Origin: Clostridiales bacterium
GTDB taxonomy: Bacteria > Bacillota > Clostridia > Saccharofermentanales > Saccharofermentanaceae
Reading direction: 5' to 3'
Length of the DNA stretch: 64,000 bases
NCBI GenBank assembly: GCA_017515465.1
Contig: JAFWFV010000018.1
Coordinates: 17,279-81,278 of the forward strand
The notes beneath the pieces were generated by a model. That model made no database searches. It was not told the origin of the DNA and saw nothing but the letters and a program-made list of their open reading frames with translations. How positions within the stretch are numbered: the first letter of the stretch is position 1; every line of letters begins with the position of its first letter. Below, piece by piece: positions 17,652-27,257 of the stretch. Position numbers and translations under genes: made by a program.

Positions 17652-19601
17652 TCAGCGTTCGGGGTAGTGCATATCATAAAAATTTTCGAGAAATACGAAA
17701 ATCATGAGCAGCACTACCGCGATCAGCGATATGAGCGCCGTCGTGGTAAAGAAATCCGGCATGTATCTGATGGTTATCAGGTTGGTTCCGGGATTAAGCA
17801 CTACCGAATAGAAGAAACCGTCGTAGTATTTGGGAACGGTCCTGGAACCATTTACATTGATCTCCATGTGGGAGTCTGCCGGGATGGAGATGAACAGCTG
17901 CTGACCCTCACTGCCGTCTAATGTGAACTTCATGTTCTTGGAGGTGATGCTCATGGCCGTGGGAGGCATCTTTCCTGCTTCCTTGGACATCTGCAGTCTC
18001 GTTTCTGGATCTGCCTGCTTATAGGCTTCAACGAAATAATCGCCGTCAAATACCATCGCCATCGGCATGTGATAAGGATTGAGATATACACTGTATCCCT
18101 CCAGTTCTCCGAGGGGATCATCTCCTCCCGTTATGCTCTTGAGATCAGCTTTTGATACAAAATACTTGACTGCGTAAGGATACAGCGTTCCGATGAGATC
18201 ACCTTCCGCAGCGATCTCCTTGGACTCGTCCTTGAAATAGATATAGTCGTCATTGGAAGACAGGAGAGTTACCTTGGACAGATCCTCTGATACGATACCT
18301 ATCCTGTAGGTTCCCTTGTCCAGATCCCTGACGGCTCCGATTATCGTACGTTCCAGCGTTGCCTCAGTATAGAGTGATACAGGCTTTTCAGGTGCGTTCT
18401 CAAATCTGGATCCGACGGGCAGGATCACGCCTGTTATGAAGGTGATCACCATGAACACGCCTGCAGCAGAAACAGTGATGATATCAACAAACCTGCGTTT
18501 GCTGAGACTGTTATATGTCAGCAGTGACTGGGCAAATGTGAATACTATGACCATTACGATGGCGTACTTTACCGGATGGGAACCGGTATCGATCTTTTCC
18601 CCGCCCGTGATGAGCTTCATCAGCGTGGGAGAAAGTGATATGGTCGCAATAACTGCGGCAGTAAGGAATACTGCGATCTTCATCGTATATCTGAAATTAT
18701 TGAGGAACAGGAATGCTATGAGGACCAGTCCTCCGAATATCAGGATGCTCAGTGCGGGAAGGTTTGTTGTTATGTCAAACGTGGATACTGTGGGTTCATC
18801 CGGAAGGAGCCTGATGGACATGAACCATATGACGGCACCTGAACCCAGTGCCAGGATCTGCGAAGCAAGGTATCTTGCTGATCTGGCCAGCAGTGTCCTC
18901 ACATCCAGGTTCTTTACGAAACCTTCAACTGAACATGATCTGTATACCAGTTCAAAGATGAACCAGATCAGTGTCACCATTGAGTTGAAAAGACCTGTAT
19001 ACCAGTCGGAAACAAGACTGAGGAGTGAGGTTACCATAAGGAGCTGACCGCCCTTATCGTCACAGATCTTATAGGCTCCGAGCATCATTACGGGCAGGAA
19101 GATCATTCCGTCTGCCACTGACAGGCCGTCTCCTGTCATGAAAGATGACATCGCATACATTACGGAGATGAATATGCAGGACAGGTGCTTGAGTTCAAAC
19201 TTCCATCCCTCGATATTCTTGCCGAAAAGGAAACGGTAGTTGATGAATGCCGCACATGATGCCGCTGCCAGTGCGATCTTGATCACATAGACAACGTCAT
19301 ATGCCCTCTCGAAGTTCTGAGCACCGGACAATACAGCCAGATATGTCAGAGGGGAGAAAAAGAATTCGCTGATCCTGTAGAAAACACCTTCCCCGGAACT
19401 GCCGGAAAAGGAATAGAAGATGCTCTGCCTGCCGTCGACCACGGCCCTGATGTACTCGAAAACATCGTATTCAGAAGCCGTACCCAGCGATCTCGCCCCA
19501 AAAGGGGCGAGACCATATACCGAGCATATTATCGCAAAAAGGATCAAAGTCGCCGCAAACGCGATCAGACAATTGTATGAACGTCTGTACTTAAACCTCA
19601 T
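17652..19601 (-). CDS. YfhO-like polytopic membrane protein (GT-C-type fold)
   Basis: A 649-residue membrane protein with about ten to twelve hydrophobic segments and an extracytoplasmic C-terminal beta-rich region (about 420-620) ahead of a last transmembrane helix. The N-terminal loop after the first helix (EYDVFEYIRAVVDGRQSIFYSFSGSSG) resembles the D-x-x-Q-Y...F-Y-S-W-S loop of YfhO proteins. YfhO-type proteins help glycosylate surface polymers such as lipoteichoic acid, using lipid-linked sugar. I infer a cell-envelope glycosylation role. It starts 11 nt after the 1016-residue protein. Confidence 0.72.
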   Translation of the reverse strand: MRFKYRRSYNCLIAFAATLILFAIICSVYGLAPFGARSLGTASEYDVFEYIRAVVDGRQSIFYSFSGSSGEGVFYRISEFFFSPLTYLAVLSGAQNFERAYDVVYVIKIALAAASCAAFINYRFLFGKNIEGWKFELKHLSCIFISVMYAMSSFMTGDGLSVADGMIFLPVMMLGAYKICDDKGGQLLMVTSLLSLVSDWYTGLFNSMVTLIWFIFELVYRSCSVEGFVKNLDVRTLLARSARYLASQILALGSGAVIWFMSIRLLPDEPTVSTFDITTNLPALSILIFGGLVLIAFLFLNNFRYTMKIAVFLTAAVIATISLSPTLMKLITGGEKIDTGSHPVKYAIVMVIVFTFAQSLLTYNSLSKRRFVDIITVSAAGVFMVITFITGVILPVGSRFENAPEKPVSLYTEATLERTIIGAVRDLDKGTYRIGIVSEDLSKVTLLSSNDDYIYFKDESKEIAAEGDLIGTLYPYAVKYFVSKADLKSITGGDDPLGELEGYSVYLNPYHMPMAMVFDGDYFVEAYKQADPETRLQMSKEAGKMPPTAMSITSKNMKFTLDGSEGQQLFISIPADSHMEINVNGSRTVPKYYDGFFYSVVLNPGTNLITIRYMPDFFTTTALISLIAVVLLMIFVFLENFYDMHYPER

Positions 19602-19612
19602 TTAGGTTTCTG

Positions 19613-22600
19613 TTACTGCTCCCAATTGTTTTCAAGCCCTGCGCCCTCTCCATAGTCAGCGCCGCCGAGCTGAGGCGTACCTTCTACCTGACCTTCACCA
19701 CCGGTGCCGGTGCCTGCATCCTGACCGCCCTGGGTATCCGTACCGGCCTGTGTATCCCCAGTAAGTGAGGGGGTAAACGTGTTCGGGATGGTACCTTCGA
19801 TGACACCCTTAGGAGGAAGGAGAACTTCACTGTTAGCCTGAGGAGTGTAATCAGCAGGGAAGTTGTTGTAGTCCTTGATGATCTGGATCCTGGGATCGCT
19901 GAGATCGGACAGGTTGATATCGTATACATAGTGGAAGAGATCCCACCATGTTCTGTATCCGATGTAGTTGGAGAACTTGAAGCTTGCAATAGGAGCTGAG
20001 GGATTCTCAGCAGTCGTCTCAGTAGCTGATGTCTCCACCGGCTGTGTAGGTATCGTCGTCTCTGATGTTGTGAGAGGATCGTCCACTGAAGAGGATGTCT
20101 CTGATGTCTTCTCACTGCAGCTCTTGACTATGAGTGAGATTATGATCGTCAGACATACGATCAGGAGGACAACAAATACGATAAAGATGTATCCGTTCCT
20201 GTTGAGCTTGAACTTTGTCTTGCCGCCGCCTCTGTTGCCGCCATTTGCAGAACCGGGCTGACGGGGTCTGGTTCCGCCCGGACGCTGTGCGCCCTGGGAA
20301 TGAGCTCTGTTAGGGCCGCCGTCTGCAGCATTGTAGCCTGTTCCTCTGGGGTTGGCATTCTGAACAGGAGCTGCCTGCGGCTGTGCTGCTGCAGCTGCTC
20401 CGCCTGCCACGAAGGTCTCGGCACCGGGGATATCCTCCCTGCCGTAAGACGCATTGTCATCTACTCCGAGGAGGTCCATGATCCATGCATCATCGCCTGA
20501 TCCTGCAGAAGATGATACTGAAGCTGCGGGTTCGGAAGAATAGTTGCCCTCACCCATATCCTGATATCCGGAATATGCGGATGTCTGGTACTGCTGGCTG
20601 TTGTCTGTCTGATAATTAGCCTGGTCACCTGTCTGGAATACCTCACCGCCGTAAGGCTGATAAGGAACATCCTCCTGAGGTGCCTGGGCAGTTGCATATC
20701 CATTCACCTGATCTGCAGCCTGAACATCTTCGTAGCCGCCGTATGCGTAGGTATCTTCTACCTGGGCATCGATGGGCTGTTCTGAGTTGACTGCATTAAC
20801 GGGTGTATCGTATACATTTGCATCGTATTCTGGCATGTCGGGAACCTGTTCGGTCATCTCGGGTGCGCCTACGGTGTCAACGTCATTTGCAAAGGGGAGC
20901 CTGAATCCGTCTGCAGGCTCTGCCGCAGGTTCTGCGGTCTTTTCCTCTGCCTCGGGGAAGTCAACATTGAGCTTGTCCTCGCTGTCGATATCAGGCTTGG
21001 GATTCTCGATCTCAAAATCGGGTACGGGTATCTCGGATACCTCCTCAGCGGCCTCTTCAACAGGGGCAGATGCCTGAGCCTGGGAATCGTCGCCAAATAT
21101 CAGGGGAGCTGCATTCTTCATCTCCTCAGGATCTCCGGCACTGTAGGGATTGAAGCTCTCCTCAGTGGGAACATCCATGAACTTGTTGCTGTCATCTACG
21201 GCATCGAAAACGATCTCATCAGATGAAGATGCCTGGGGTGCCTCGCTGACGAAGGACATGGGTTCCTCGGGAACAGGCTCGCTGACGATCTCAGGCACCT
21301 CTTCGGCAACAGGCTCGGGTACAGGTTCAATTGTATCCTTGATGGCCTGCTCGAGGACTCCGCCCTGCTTAAGACCTGCAAAGATCGATGAATCAAGGCT
21401 CGTGATGGGCTTTGTAGGCTCATCGTCAGTTGCGGTCATGGGATTGAACTCTGAAATGGAGATAGTCTCCATATTGTCAGATGCTGCGCCGTCTCCGGAA
21501 GCATTCATGTTATTCATGGCATTTTTCATCAGATCCTCAGGTGTTATCTGGACCTGATCACCGTCTACTGAACCGTCGAGGAACTCGAGCTTGCTCTCTG
21601 AGGGACTGACCTCAGTGCCGACTTGGATACCCAGATCAGGTGAAGCAACCTGGTTAACTGCGGGAGCGGAAACAGCAGCTGCCGCTGCCTCTCCGAATAC
21701 AACGGCACCCTCTGCTGCAGACTGTGTAGCTACAAATGATCCTGCGCTCTCAGCTGCTGTGAGGGAAACGAATCCTGCATCGCTGGCAGCCTCTGCTGCT
21801 GCGCCTACGACTCCGCCCTCTACGACGGATTCAACATTGTTTTCCTCTTCATCGTCATCTCTGGACTTTTTCTTGAATCCGAAGATGCCTCTCTTGTCCG
21901 TGTTGGTAACGTTCTCGACAAATGAGATGGAGAACTGCATGGGAACATTGGGCATCCTTGCAGACGCCTGTGTGATGACAACGCCAGCGGCGTCACACTG
22001 ATCCTCAGCCTCGTTCAGGATCCTGAGGAGTTCCCTCTGTCCGAGAGCATCGTATACAGCCTTGTTGCACAGGATGATGCAGTCATCGGGAGAAAGTGTA
22101 AAGTAATTGGACCAGAGGGCATTAGCCGTCTTGGATGCACAATAATACATGAAATCCCCAACTCTGTTATCGAATGCATCGATAGCTTCCATGGGGATTC
22201 CTGCGTCTGTCAGTGGAAATAATGTATCGTCACGGTAGAGGAATGCCAGACCGTTTCCAACCGTAACTGCAAATGCCTCTGCGTCCCTGACGATGATGCC
22301 GGAAAAATAAGGGCTCCTCATCTCGTTGTCAGACAGACGCATCTTGCCCGTAACCTCAACTGCCGTTGAGAGGAATTTCTCGATAAGGCCGTCGATCTCC
22401 TTGTGGCCGAACTTAACGTCATTGCAGAGTGATCTGAACTGTGGCTCGAAGGGAGGGAGCATGCCGGGCTCAAATCCCTCGATCGTCGGATGTGTGAAGA
22501 CGGAGAAGAAGTAACCTCTCTCTTCCTTTTCGATTGTTATATCAGCCTGACGCGTTTCTCTTTTTCCGCAAAGTCTTCCATCAATATAGAATGCATCTGT

Positions 22601-22663
22601 GAGAGTCTGTGACGGCGAAAACTTCGCTGTCAGTGTACTCGCGAGACGGGTTAAGGTGGCCAT
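19613..22663 (-). CDS. Single-pass membrane protein: PP2C-like head, disordered linker, LysM-like tail
   Basis: A 1016-residue protein of unusual architecture. Residues 1-255 resemble a PPM/PP2C phosphatase scaffold (VTVGNGLAFLYRDDTLFPLT, DCIILCNKAVYDALG) but the metal-binding Asp motifs (such as DGMGG) are not apparent, so it is probably inactive. Residues ~270-815 are low-complexity, rich in E, P, A, S, D, Q and Y, and surely disordered. A single transmembrane helix (about 824-846) follows a basic stretch. The outside part has a Thr/Ser linker, then WWDLFHYVYDINLSD...IIKDYNNF...VLLPP (about 900-955), which looks like a LysM domain, and a Gly/Thr-rich end. I infer an envelope protein coupling a cytoplasmic pseudo-phosphatase to peptidoglycan. 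An extended -10 promoter precedes it, and the YfhO-like gene follows. Confidence 0.7.
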   Translation of the reverse strand: MATLTRLASTLTAKFSPSQTLTDAFYIDGRLCGKRETRQADITIEKEERGYFFSVFTHPTIEGFEPGMLPPFEPQFRSLCNDVKFGHKEIDGLIEKFLSTAVEVTGKMRLSDNEMRSPYFSGIIVRDAEAFAVTVGNGLAFLYRDDTLFPLTDAGIPMEAIDAFDNRVGDFMYYCASKTANALWSNYFTLSPDDCIILCNKAVYDALGQRELLRILNEAEDQCDAAGVVITQASARMPNVPMQFSISFVENVTNTDKRGIFGFKKKSRDDDEEENNVESVVEGGVVGAAAEAASDAGFVSLTAAESAGSFVATQSAAEGAVVFGEAAAAAVSAPAVNQVASPDLGIQVGTEVSPSESKLEFLDGSVDGDQVQITPEDLMKNAMNNMNASGDGAASDNMETISISEFNPMTATDDEPTKPITSLDSSIFAGLKQGGVLEQAIKDTIEPVPEPVAEEVPEIVSEPVPEEPMSFVSEAPQASSSDEIVFDAVDDSNKFMDVPTEESFNPYSAGDPEEMKNAAPLIFGDDSQAQASAPVEEAAEEVSEIPVPDFEIENPKPDIDSEDKLNVDFPEAEEKTAEPAAEPADGFRLPFANDVDTVGAPEMTEQVPDMPEYDANVYDTPVNAVNSEQPIDAQVEDTYAYGGYEDVQAADQVNGYATAQAPQEDVPYQPYGGEVFQTGDQANYQTDNSQQYQTSAYSGYQDMGEGNYSSEPAASVSSSAGSGDDAWIMDLLGVDDNASYGREDIPGAETFVAGGAAAAAQPQAAPVQNANPRGTGYNAADGGPNRAHSQGAQRPGGTRPRQPGSANGGNRGGGKTKFKLNRNGYIFIVFVVLLIVCLTIIISLIVKSCSEKTSETSSSVDDPLTTSETTIPTQPVETSATETTAENPSAPIASFKFSNYIGYRTWWDLFHYVYDINLSDLSDPRIQIIKDYNNFPADYTPQANSEVLLPPKGVIEGTIPNTFTPSLTGDTQAGTDTQGGQDAGTGTGGEGQVEGTPQLGGADYGEGAGLENNWEQ

Positions 22664-22695
22664 TTACCGATCCTCCGTATATTTATTCACACTAG

Positions 22696-22704
22696 ATTAT
22701 ATCA
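22696..22704 (-). promoter_or_regulatory. Extended -10 promoter for the 1016-residue membrane protein
   Basis: The minus strand reads TGATATAAT, an extended -10 element, about 35 nt upstream of the start codon at 22663. GGAGGA lies before that start. No good -35 is visible. Confidence 0.55.
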
Positions 22705-22756
22705 CAAGGTTATTTGCAGAGACTTTTTTTTGTTAAATTTAATGTATATGTTACAT

Positions 22757-22802
22757 AAAAAAGACGGTGGAGCCGGGGTATCAACCCTCAAGCTCCGCCA
22801 TC
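22757..22802 (-). terminator. Rho-independent terminator overlapping the end of the DUF885 gene
   Basis: Stem of 11 bp with one C-A mismatch (arms 22763-22773 and 22792-22802) followed on the minus strand by TTTTTT. The 5' arm includes the last codons of the lipoprotein gene. Confidence 0.75.
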
Positions 22803-24754
22803 ATGTTAGCTTCGATCTGTTCGAAGGTACCTGTGTTGGCATTCAGGTAAGCAGTATGGATCTGAAGATCCGTTGCATCCGGGAATCTGTCATGTGCAGC
22901 CTGGATAATGAGTCCGGTGTTAACTAAGCCGTTGCCGTACTTTACCGCGTAACCGGGATCCGAGATCAGAAGATCATACATGTCCTGAATGTCACTTGCA
23001 CTGATCGTTCTTCTCATCAGGTTGGAGAAGTAAGTTGCACAATCCTGCAGATCCCATCCCTCCCAGTGGATGCCTATGTCACACCTGGCCATTGTAAGGA
23101 CATTGAGCTCATCCTCTATCTTGACCAGAGTCCTGACAGTTTCATTATCGTCGTAGTACTTCATGGAATACAACTCTGTATATTCCGCCCATCCCTCTGC
23201 GTATCCGATGGAATCGTAGAGATACATATAGGGGTGATCGCTGATGCTCCTGGTATATACTGACTGGAACATGTGTCCGGGGTATGCCTCGTGGGCGATG
23301 GTAATTCCGAAATCCTCATCCACGTTGGAATTGTTGACGATTATGAGGTTCGAATCATAGTTATCCAGATGATATCCCAGATAAGCCGCAGGGCTGAAAT
23401 TCTCCTCCAATGCCTCCGGAACTTCGGACAGTGAATACGAATGATCGTGAAGTGCAGGGAAATCAGCAAAGATCTTGTTTTTCAGGTAAGCGAGATTCTG
23501 TTCGGTGTCTCCGCTGGAATAGGAGTGGGACAAGTATCCCGACTGCCATGATCTGTCAGCACCGTAAGCGATCCCGAAATATGTGTTGGTGATGGATGTC
23601 AAAACGGTATCAAGATCCTGTGCCAGCTGATCCACGCTCTTGCTGCTGTTGGACAGATGCCTGCAGATGGACGCATAATAATCATCGCCTCCGGGGATCG
23701 CGGTGAGGGCGGAATCATGTCCTCCGCTGCCTTTGAGTCCTCTCATGCGGTCAGCACATTCCTGAAACTCCGGGAAGACAACGTCATGAAGTGCATCGTG
23801 AAGCCCGGATATGAGATCAGCCTTTTCAGCAGAAGACAGACCGGGAATGGCGTTTACCTTCTCCTCAAAGTGGTCGTAAAGGAAGCAGTCATCCGTCATC
23901 TCAACGAGGCTGTCAAAAGACTCTGCGATCTGCTCATAGGTATCATCCGATGATGCAAAACCATAAGCTGCCCTCTCCTCCTCAAATTCACAGATATCAT
24001 CATAGTACCTGTCGACGTCCTCCAGGAGGGTTATCATATTTTCCGCTTCGTCAGCAGTTGTGATGGGCATGATGTCCATAATGAACAGGAAATCGCACTG
24101 GGGGCCCGTAAGGGGATTGAGAATGGATTCATAATACCTGAACGCGGTATACTTATCCTGATATGCTTCCTCCTCCAGATCCCATACCATCTTGTCGTAA
24201 CATATCCTGTCCTGATGATCCAGTGATTCCTCATCGATCGTGTAGAGCTTGTTGAGCTCCTGAAGCACGAAATCTCTTTCTACCTCAGGGTCAAGGGTTG
24301 CTTCACCCATTGTGACATCATCTGCCTCCAGGCCGAAATTTTCCGGATGTTCAAAAATGATGCAGATGTCGATATAACTTGTAACAAAGTGAGTTATGTA
24401 CTCCATCTCGACCTGGCTCAGCAGTTCCTTTGCCTGCGTTCCGGTAATATTTCCCCTGGTCCTGGCAGGATGAACCTCATCCAGAGTCGCTACATGATCG
24501 GGATATGTAAGATCATCCGTCTTCGTGCCGCCGGAAGGCTTCAGTCCGCCGCCCTGCTTGTCGTCGTCCTCGTCATCCCCGTCATCCTCATCCTCGTCAT
24601 CCTCATCATCTTCTTCGTCCTCGTACCTGTCGTGGTCACGCCTCGAAGAATCTCCGCCGCCAAGGAGTCTGCTGACTATGCTGCAGGATGTCATGGACAT
24701 CACCATCATCAATGCCAGGAGCATTGCGATCAATCTTACAGAAAACTTTTTCAT
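22781..24754 (-). CDS. DUF885-family lipoprotein, putative metallopeptidase
   Basis: A 657-residue exported protein. The N-terminus is a lipoprotein signal (MKKFSVRLIAMLLALMMVMS followed by MTSC, lipidated Cys near residue 24). Then comes a very acidic Asp/Glu stretch (about 44-67), probably a linker. The rest matches DUF885: the zinc-binding HEAYPGHMFQ near residue 490, then YAEGWAEYTELYSM, with the metal-ligand Glu, and a C-terminal helical part. DUF885 proteins are distantly related to M32-like metallocarboxypeptidases; no substrate is known. It is monocistronic: a terminator follows, and the gene upstream (radA) runs the other way. Confidence 0.88.
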   Translation of the reverse strand: MKKFSVRLIAMLLALMMVMSMTSCSIVSRLLGGGDSSRRDHDRYEDEEDDEDDEDEDDGDDEDDDKQGGGLKPSGGTKTDDLTYPDHVATLDEVHPARTRGNITGTQAKELLSQVEMEYITHFVTSYIDICIIFEHPENFGLEADDVTMGEATLDPEVERDFVLQELNKLYTIDEESLDHQDRICYDKMVWDLEEEAYQDKYTAFRYYESILNPLTGPQCDFLFIMDIMPITTADEAENMITLLEDVDRYYDDICEFEEERAAYGFASSDDTYEQIAESFDSLVEMTDDCFLYDHFEEKVNAIPGLSSAEKADLISGLHDALHDVVFPEFQECADRMRGLKGSGGHDSALTAIPGGDDYYASICRHLSNSSKSVDQLAQDLDTVLTSITNTYFGIAYGADRSWQSGYLSHSYSSGDTEQNLAYLKNKIFADFPALHDHSYSLSEVPEALEENFSPAAYLGYHLDNYDSNLIIVNNSNVDEDFGITIAHEAYPGHMFQSVYTRSISDHPYMYLYDSIGYAEGWAEYTELYSMKYYDDNETVRTLVKIEDELNVLTMARCDIGIHWEGWDLQDCATYFSNLMRRTISASDIQDMYDLLISDPGYAVKYGNGLVNTGLIIQAAHDRFPDATDLQIHTAYLNANTGTFEQIEANMMAELEG

Positions 24755-24841
24755 ACAATTAAATCCTCTGATTCCCTAAAAAATACAGCGCTATTATACA
24801 CAAAAAACTTCTGATATACTTTACACAAATGACTCAAAATT

Positions 24842-26275
24842 ATGGCGGTTTCTAAAATGGCAAAGAAAAATGAGAAATTCTTCTGCAAAGAGTGCGGATA
24901 TGAGACCATTGGATGGTTGGGAAAATGTCCTGGATGCGGTTCATTCAACTCTTTCGTAAACGCTCCCGATGAGGACAAGCCCGGCAAGGGATCAGGCAAG
25001 AACTATCCCTCCTCTCCCGTATTTGCGGCAAGCACTTATTCCTGGACGGCAAGCGACAGGACCCTGAGGCTGTCGGAATGCGGTGATGAACTGTACAGCA
25101 GGCATTCCACAGGGATCCCTGCCCTGGATGATCTGTTCGGCGGAGGCATAACTGACGGTTCCGTAACCCTGGTCGCCGGCGAGCCCGGAATAGGCAAATC
25201 CACTATGCTCCTGCAGCTTGCCGATTCATACGACTGCGGTGAGTCTGACCTCCTCTACGTGTCGGGCGAGGAATCGCCTGCCCAGATCAGGATGAGGGCA
25301 GACAGGCTGAATGTTAAGAGAGACATTTTGATCTGTGCCCAGACGAAGTTCGAGACTATAGCAAAGGAGATCGCCGACAGACATCCCAGGCTGGTCATCA
25401 TCGATTCGATCCAGACACTCTACTCGGAACAGATCGCAGGAACACCCGGAAGCGTTACGCAGACCCGTGAGGTAACTGCCGGTCTGGTAAGGATAGCAAA
25501 GACAAATAACGTATCGGTGATACTGGTAGGCCACATCACCAAGGAAGGTTCCATCGCAGGTCCCAAGATCCTCGAACACATGGTGGATACCGTCCTCAAT
25601 TTTGAAGGTGACGGATCAGGAGGATACAGGATCCTGAGAGTTATCAAGAACCGTTTCGGCAAGAGCGGGGAACTGGCATTTTTCGAGATGGGCACGGCAG
25701 GACTTGTCCCCGTCTCCAGTTCATCGGCACTTCTTATCTCAGGCAGGCCATTAAACGCTCCCGGATCTGTCCTGACATCAGCCATCGAAGGAACCTGCGC
25801 TCTGCCTGTCGAGATACAGGCTCTGGTCACCGACAGCTGCTATACCAATCCCCAGAGGATGACATATGGTCCTGACAGGGCGAGGGCGAACATGATCATT
25901 GCTGTATGCGAGAAGAACTTTGCCGCAGGACTCGCCGCCAAGGACATTTTCCTGAATGTAATAAGCGGGCTTAAGATATCGGATCCTGCAACGGACCTGG
26001 CCATTGCCAGTGCTATAATCTCCTCCGTCAGGGAGATCCCCGTCAGATCAAACACACTGATACTCGGTGAGATAGGACTGTCCGGCGAGATCAGACCCAT
26101 ATCGAACCTCACCAAGAGGCTCAACGAGGCAGTCGCCCTGGGCGTAACCAGCGTCGTTCTTCCCGGCAGCATGAAGAAGGAGACTGCCAAGAACAGCGAG
26201 ACCTATGCATCGTTCAAGATGGAATTCATCTATATAGACAACATACATGAAGCCATCGACATCCTGTTTACCTGA
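24842..26275 (+). CDS. radA: RadA (Sms), DNA repair ATPase
   Basis: A 477-residue RecA-like ATPase that promotes branch migration in recombination repair. The N-terminal zinc finger CKECGYETIGWLGKCPGCG, Walker A GEPGIGKS near residue 120, the RadA-specific KNRFGKSGELAFFEM near 260 and a Lon-like C-terminal domain (ending in SGEIRPISNLTKRLNEA and a VVLPGS segment) are all present. Two ATGs are possible, 24842 and 24857 (MAKKNEKFFC); neither has a strong ribosome binding site, and the second gives the usual N-terminus. ispD follows 9 nt downstream. Confidence 0.95.
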   Translation: MAVSKMAKKNEKFFCKECGYETIGWLGKCPGCGSFNSFVNAPDEDKPGKGSGKNYPSSPVFAASTYSWTASDRTLRLSECGDELYSRHSTGIPALDDLFGGGITDGSVTLVAGEPGIGKSTMLLQLADSYDCGESDLLYVSGEESPAQIRMRADRLNVKRDILICAQTKFETIAKEIADRHPRLVIIDSIQTLYSEQIAGTPGSVTQTREVTAGLVRIAKTNNVSVILVGHITKEGSIAGPKILEHMVDTVLNFEGDGSGGYRILRVIKNRFGKSGELAFFEMGTAGLVPVSSSSALLISGRPLNAPGSVLTSAIEGTCALPVEIQALVTDSCYTNPQRMTYGPDRARANMIIAVCEKNFAAGLAAKDIFLNVISGLKISDPATDLAIASAIISSVREIPVRSNTLILGEIGLSGEIRPISNLTKRLNEAVALGVTSVVLPGSMKKETAKNSETYASFKMEFIYIDNIHEAIDILFT

Positions 26276-26284
26276 GAGGCAACT

Positions 26285-27019
26285 ATGTCACAGACCAAGA
26301 TCCACGTAATCATACCAGCAGCGGGAAAAGGCGAGAGGATGGGAGGAGACATCCCCAAGGTCCTCCTTAAGATAGACGGCATCCCCGTAGTGATCAGGAC
26401 GCTTCAGGCCTTCGACCGCATGGCAATGGAGACAGGTGTTTCCGTTTCATCCGTCGTGGTAGCTTCTCCCGGGCTCATCCCCGTCATCAGTTCTCTTGCA
26501 GAGGAATACGGCATAACCACTCTGTCAGGTGTGATAGAGGGAGGTGCCACCAGGACCGGATCTGTCTATAACGGAGTCAGATATCTGGAACTAAGCGGGA
26601 TCGAGCCTGATTCCTATGTCTTCGTCCACGACGGGGCGAGATGCCTGGTAGACATGGATACTCTCACCTGCTGTCTGGAGGGCGTCAGATCTCACGAAGT
26701 CTGCGTCGCCTCAGTACCGGTCAAGAACACTCTCAAGATATGCCAGAAGGACGCAGACGGCAGCATGAAAGTAGTATCAACTCCCGACAGGGACAACATC
26801 AGAGAGGTTCAGACACCCCAGTGTTTCCGTGCAGATGTCATCATCAAGAGTTATGAGAACGCAATAAAAAACGGCATAACAGCCACCGATGATACTGCTC
26901 TTGCCGAAATATTGGGATATGAGGTATTCCTGACGGAAGGATCCTATTCAAATATAAAGATAACTACTCAGGAAGATATTCCCCTGGCTGAGGAGATCAT
27001 CCGCCGCCGAGCATACTGA
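26285..27019 (+). CDS. ispD: IspD, 2-C-methyl-D-erythritol 4-phosphate cytidylyltransferase
   Basis: A 244-residue nucleotidyltransferase of the MEP isoprenoid pathway, making CDP-methylerythritol. IIPAAGKGERMGGDIPKVLL is the CTP-binding loop; FVHDGARCLV near residue 116, VKNTLKI, REVQTPQCFR and TDDTALAE carry the conserved family residues. GAGAGG lies before the ATG. The radA-ispD pairing is common in Firmicutes. A second IspD-like protein at 40796 sits with tagF and licD and is better called TarI. The 3' end overlaps the converging small zinc-ribbon gene by 23 nt. Confidence 0.93.
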   Translation: MSQTKIHVIIPAAGKGERMGGDIPKVLLKIDGIPVVIRTLQAFDRMAMETGVSVSSVVVASPGLIPVISSLAEEYGITTLSGVIEGGATRTGSVYNGVRYLELSGIEPDSYVFVHDGARCLVDMDTLTCCLEGVRSHEVCVASVPVKNTLKICQKDADGSMKVVSTPDRDNIREVQTPQCFRADVIIKSYENAIKNGITATDDTALAEILGYEVFLTEGSYSNIKITTQEDIPLAEEIIRRRAY

Positions 27020-27254
27020 CGAGCCATACCATTCCGGCAACAAGCCAGAAACTCGTTACTATCAGGACAACTATCATCCACACTACCTTAAGGACCTTGC
27101 CGACCTTTTTGCCGACGATCTTGGTATCCTCAACGGCCTGCTGACCCTTTGTCATCTGTTTCCTGTTCATGACATCAGCGCGGTACATATAGTATCCGCA
27201 CTTCGCGCAGATGGTCCTGTTTCCATTCTCAGTTTTGCATCTTGGACATTTCAT
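26997..27254 (-). CDS. Small zinc-ribbon membrane protein of unknown function
   Basis: An 85-residue protein. CPRCKTENGNRTICAKCGYY at the N-terminus has two C-x-x-C knuckles of a zinc ribbon. A basic middle follows (residues 30-55), then one transmembrane helix (about 58-80). The start lies 3 nt behind the hemZ stop without a clear Shine-Dalgarno, so translation is probably coupled to hemZ. The end overlaps ispD tail-to-tail by 23 nt. Function unknown. Confidence 0.75.
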   Translation of the reverse strand: MKCPRCKTENGNRTICAKCGYYMYRADVMNRKQMTKGQQAVEDTKIVGKKVGKVLKVVWMIVVLIVTSFWLVAGMVWLVSMLGGG

Positions 27255-27257
27255 AGG

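Noticed and set aside
24755..24841. TATACT and TATAAT boxes between the lipoprotein gene and radA as divergent promoters.
   Set aside because: No acceptable -35 sites at 16-18 nt spacing; promoters are likely but cannot be placed.
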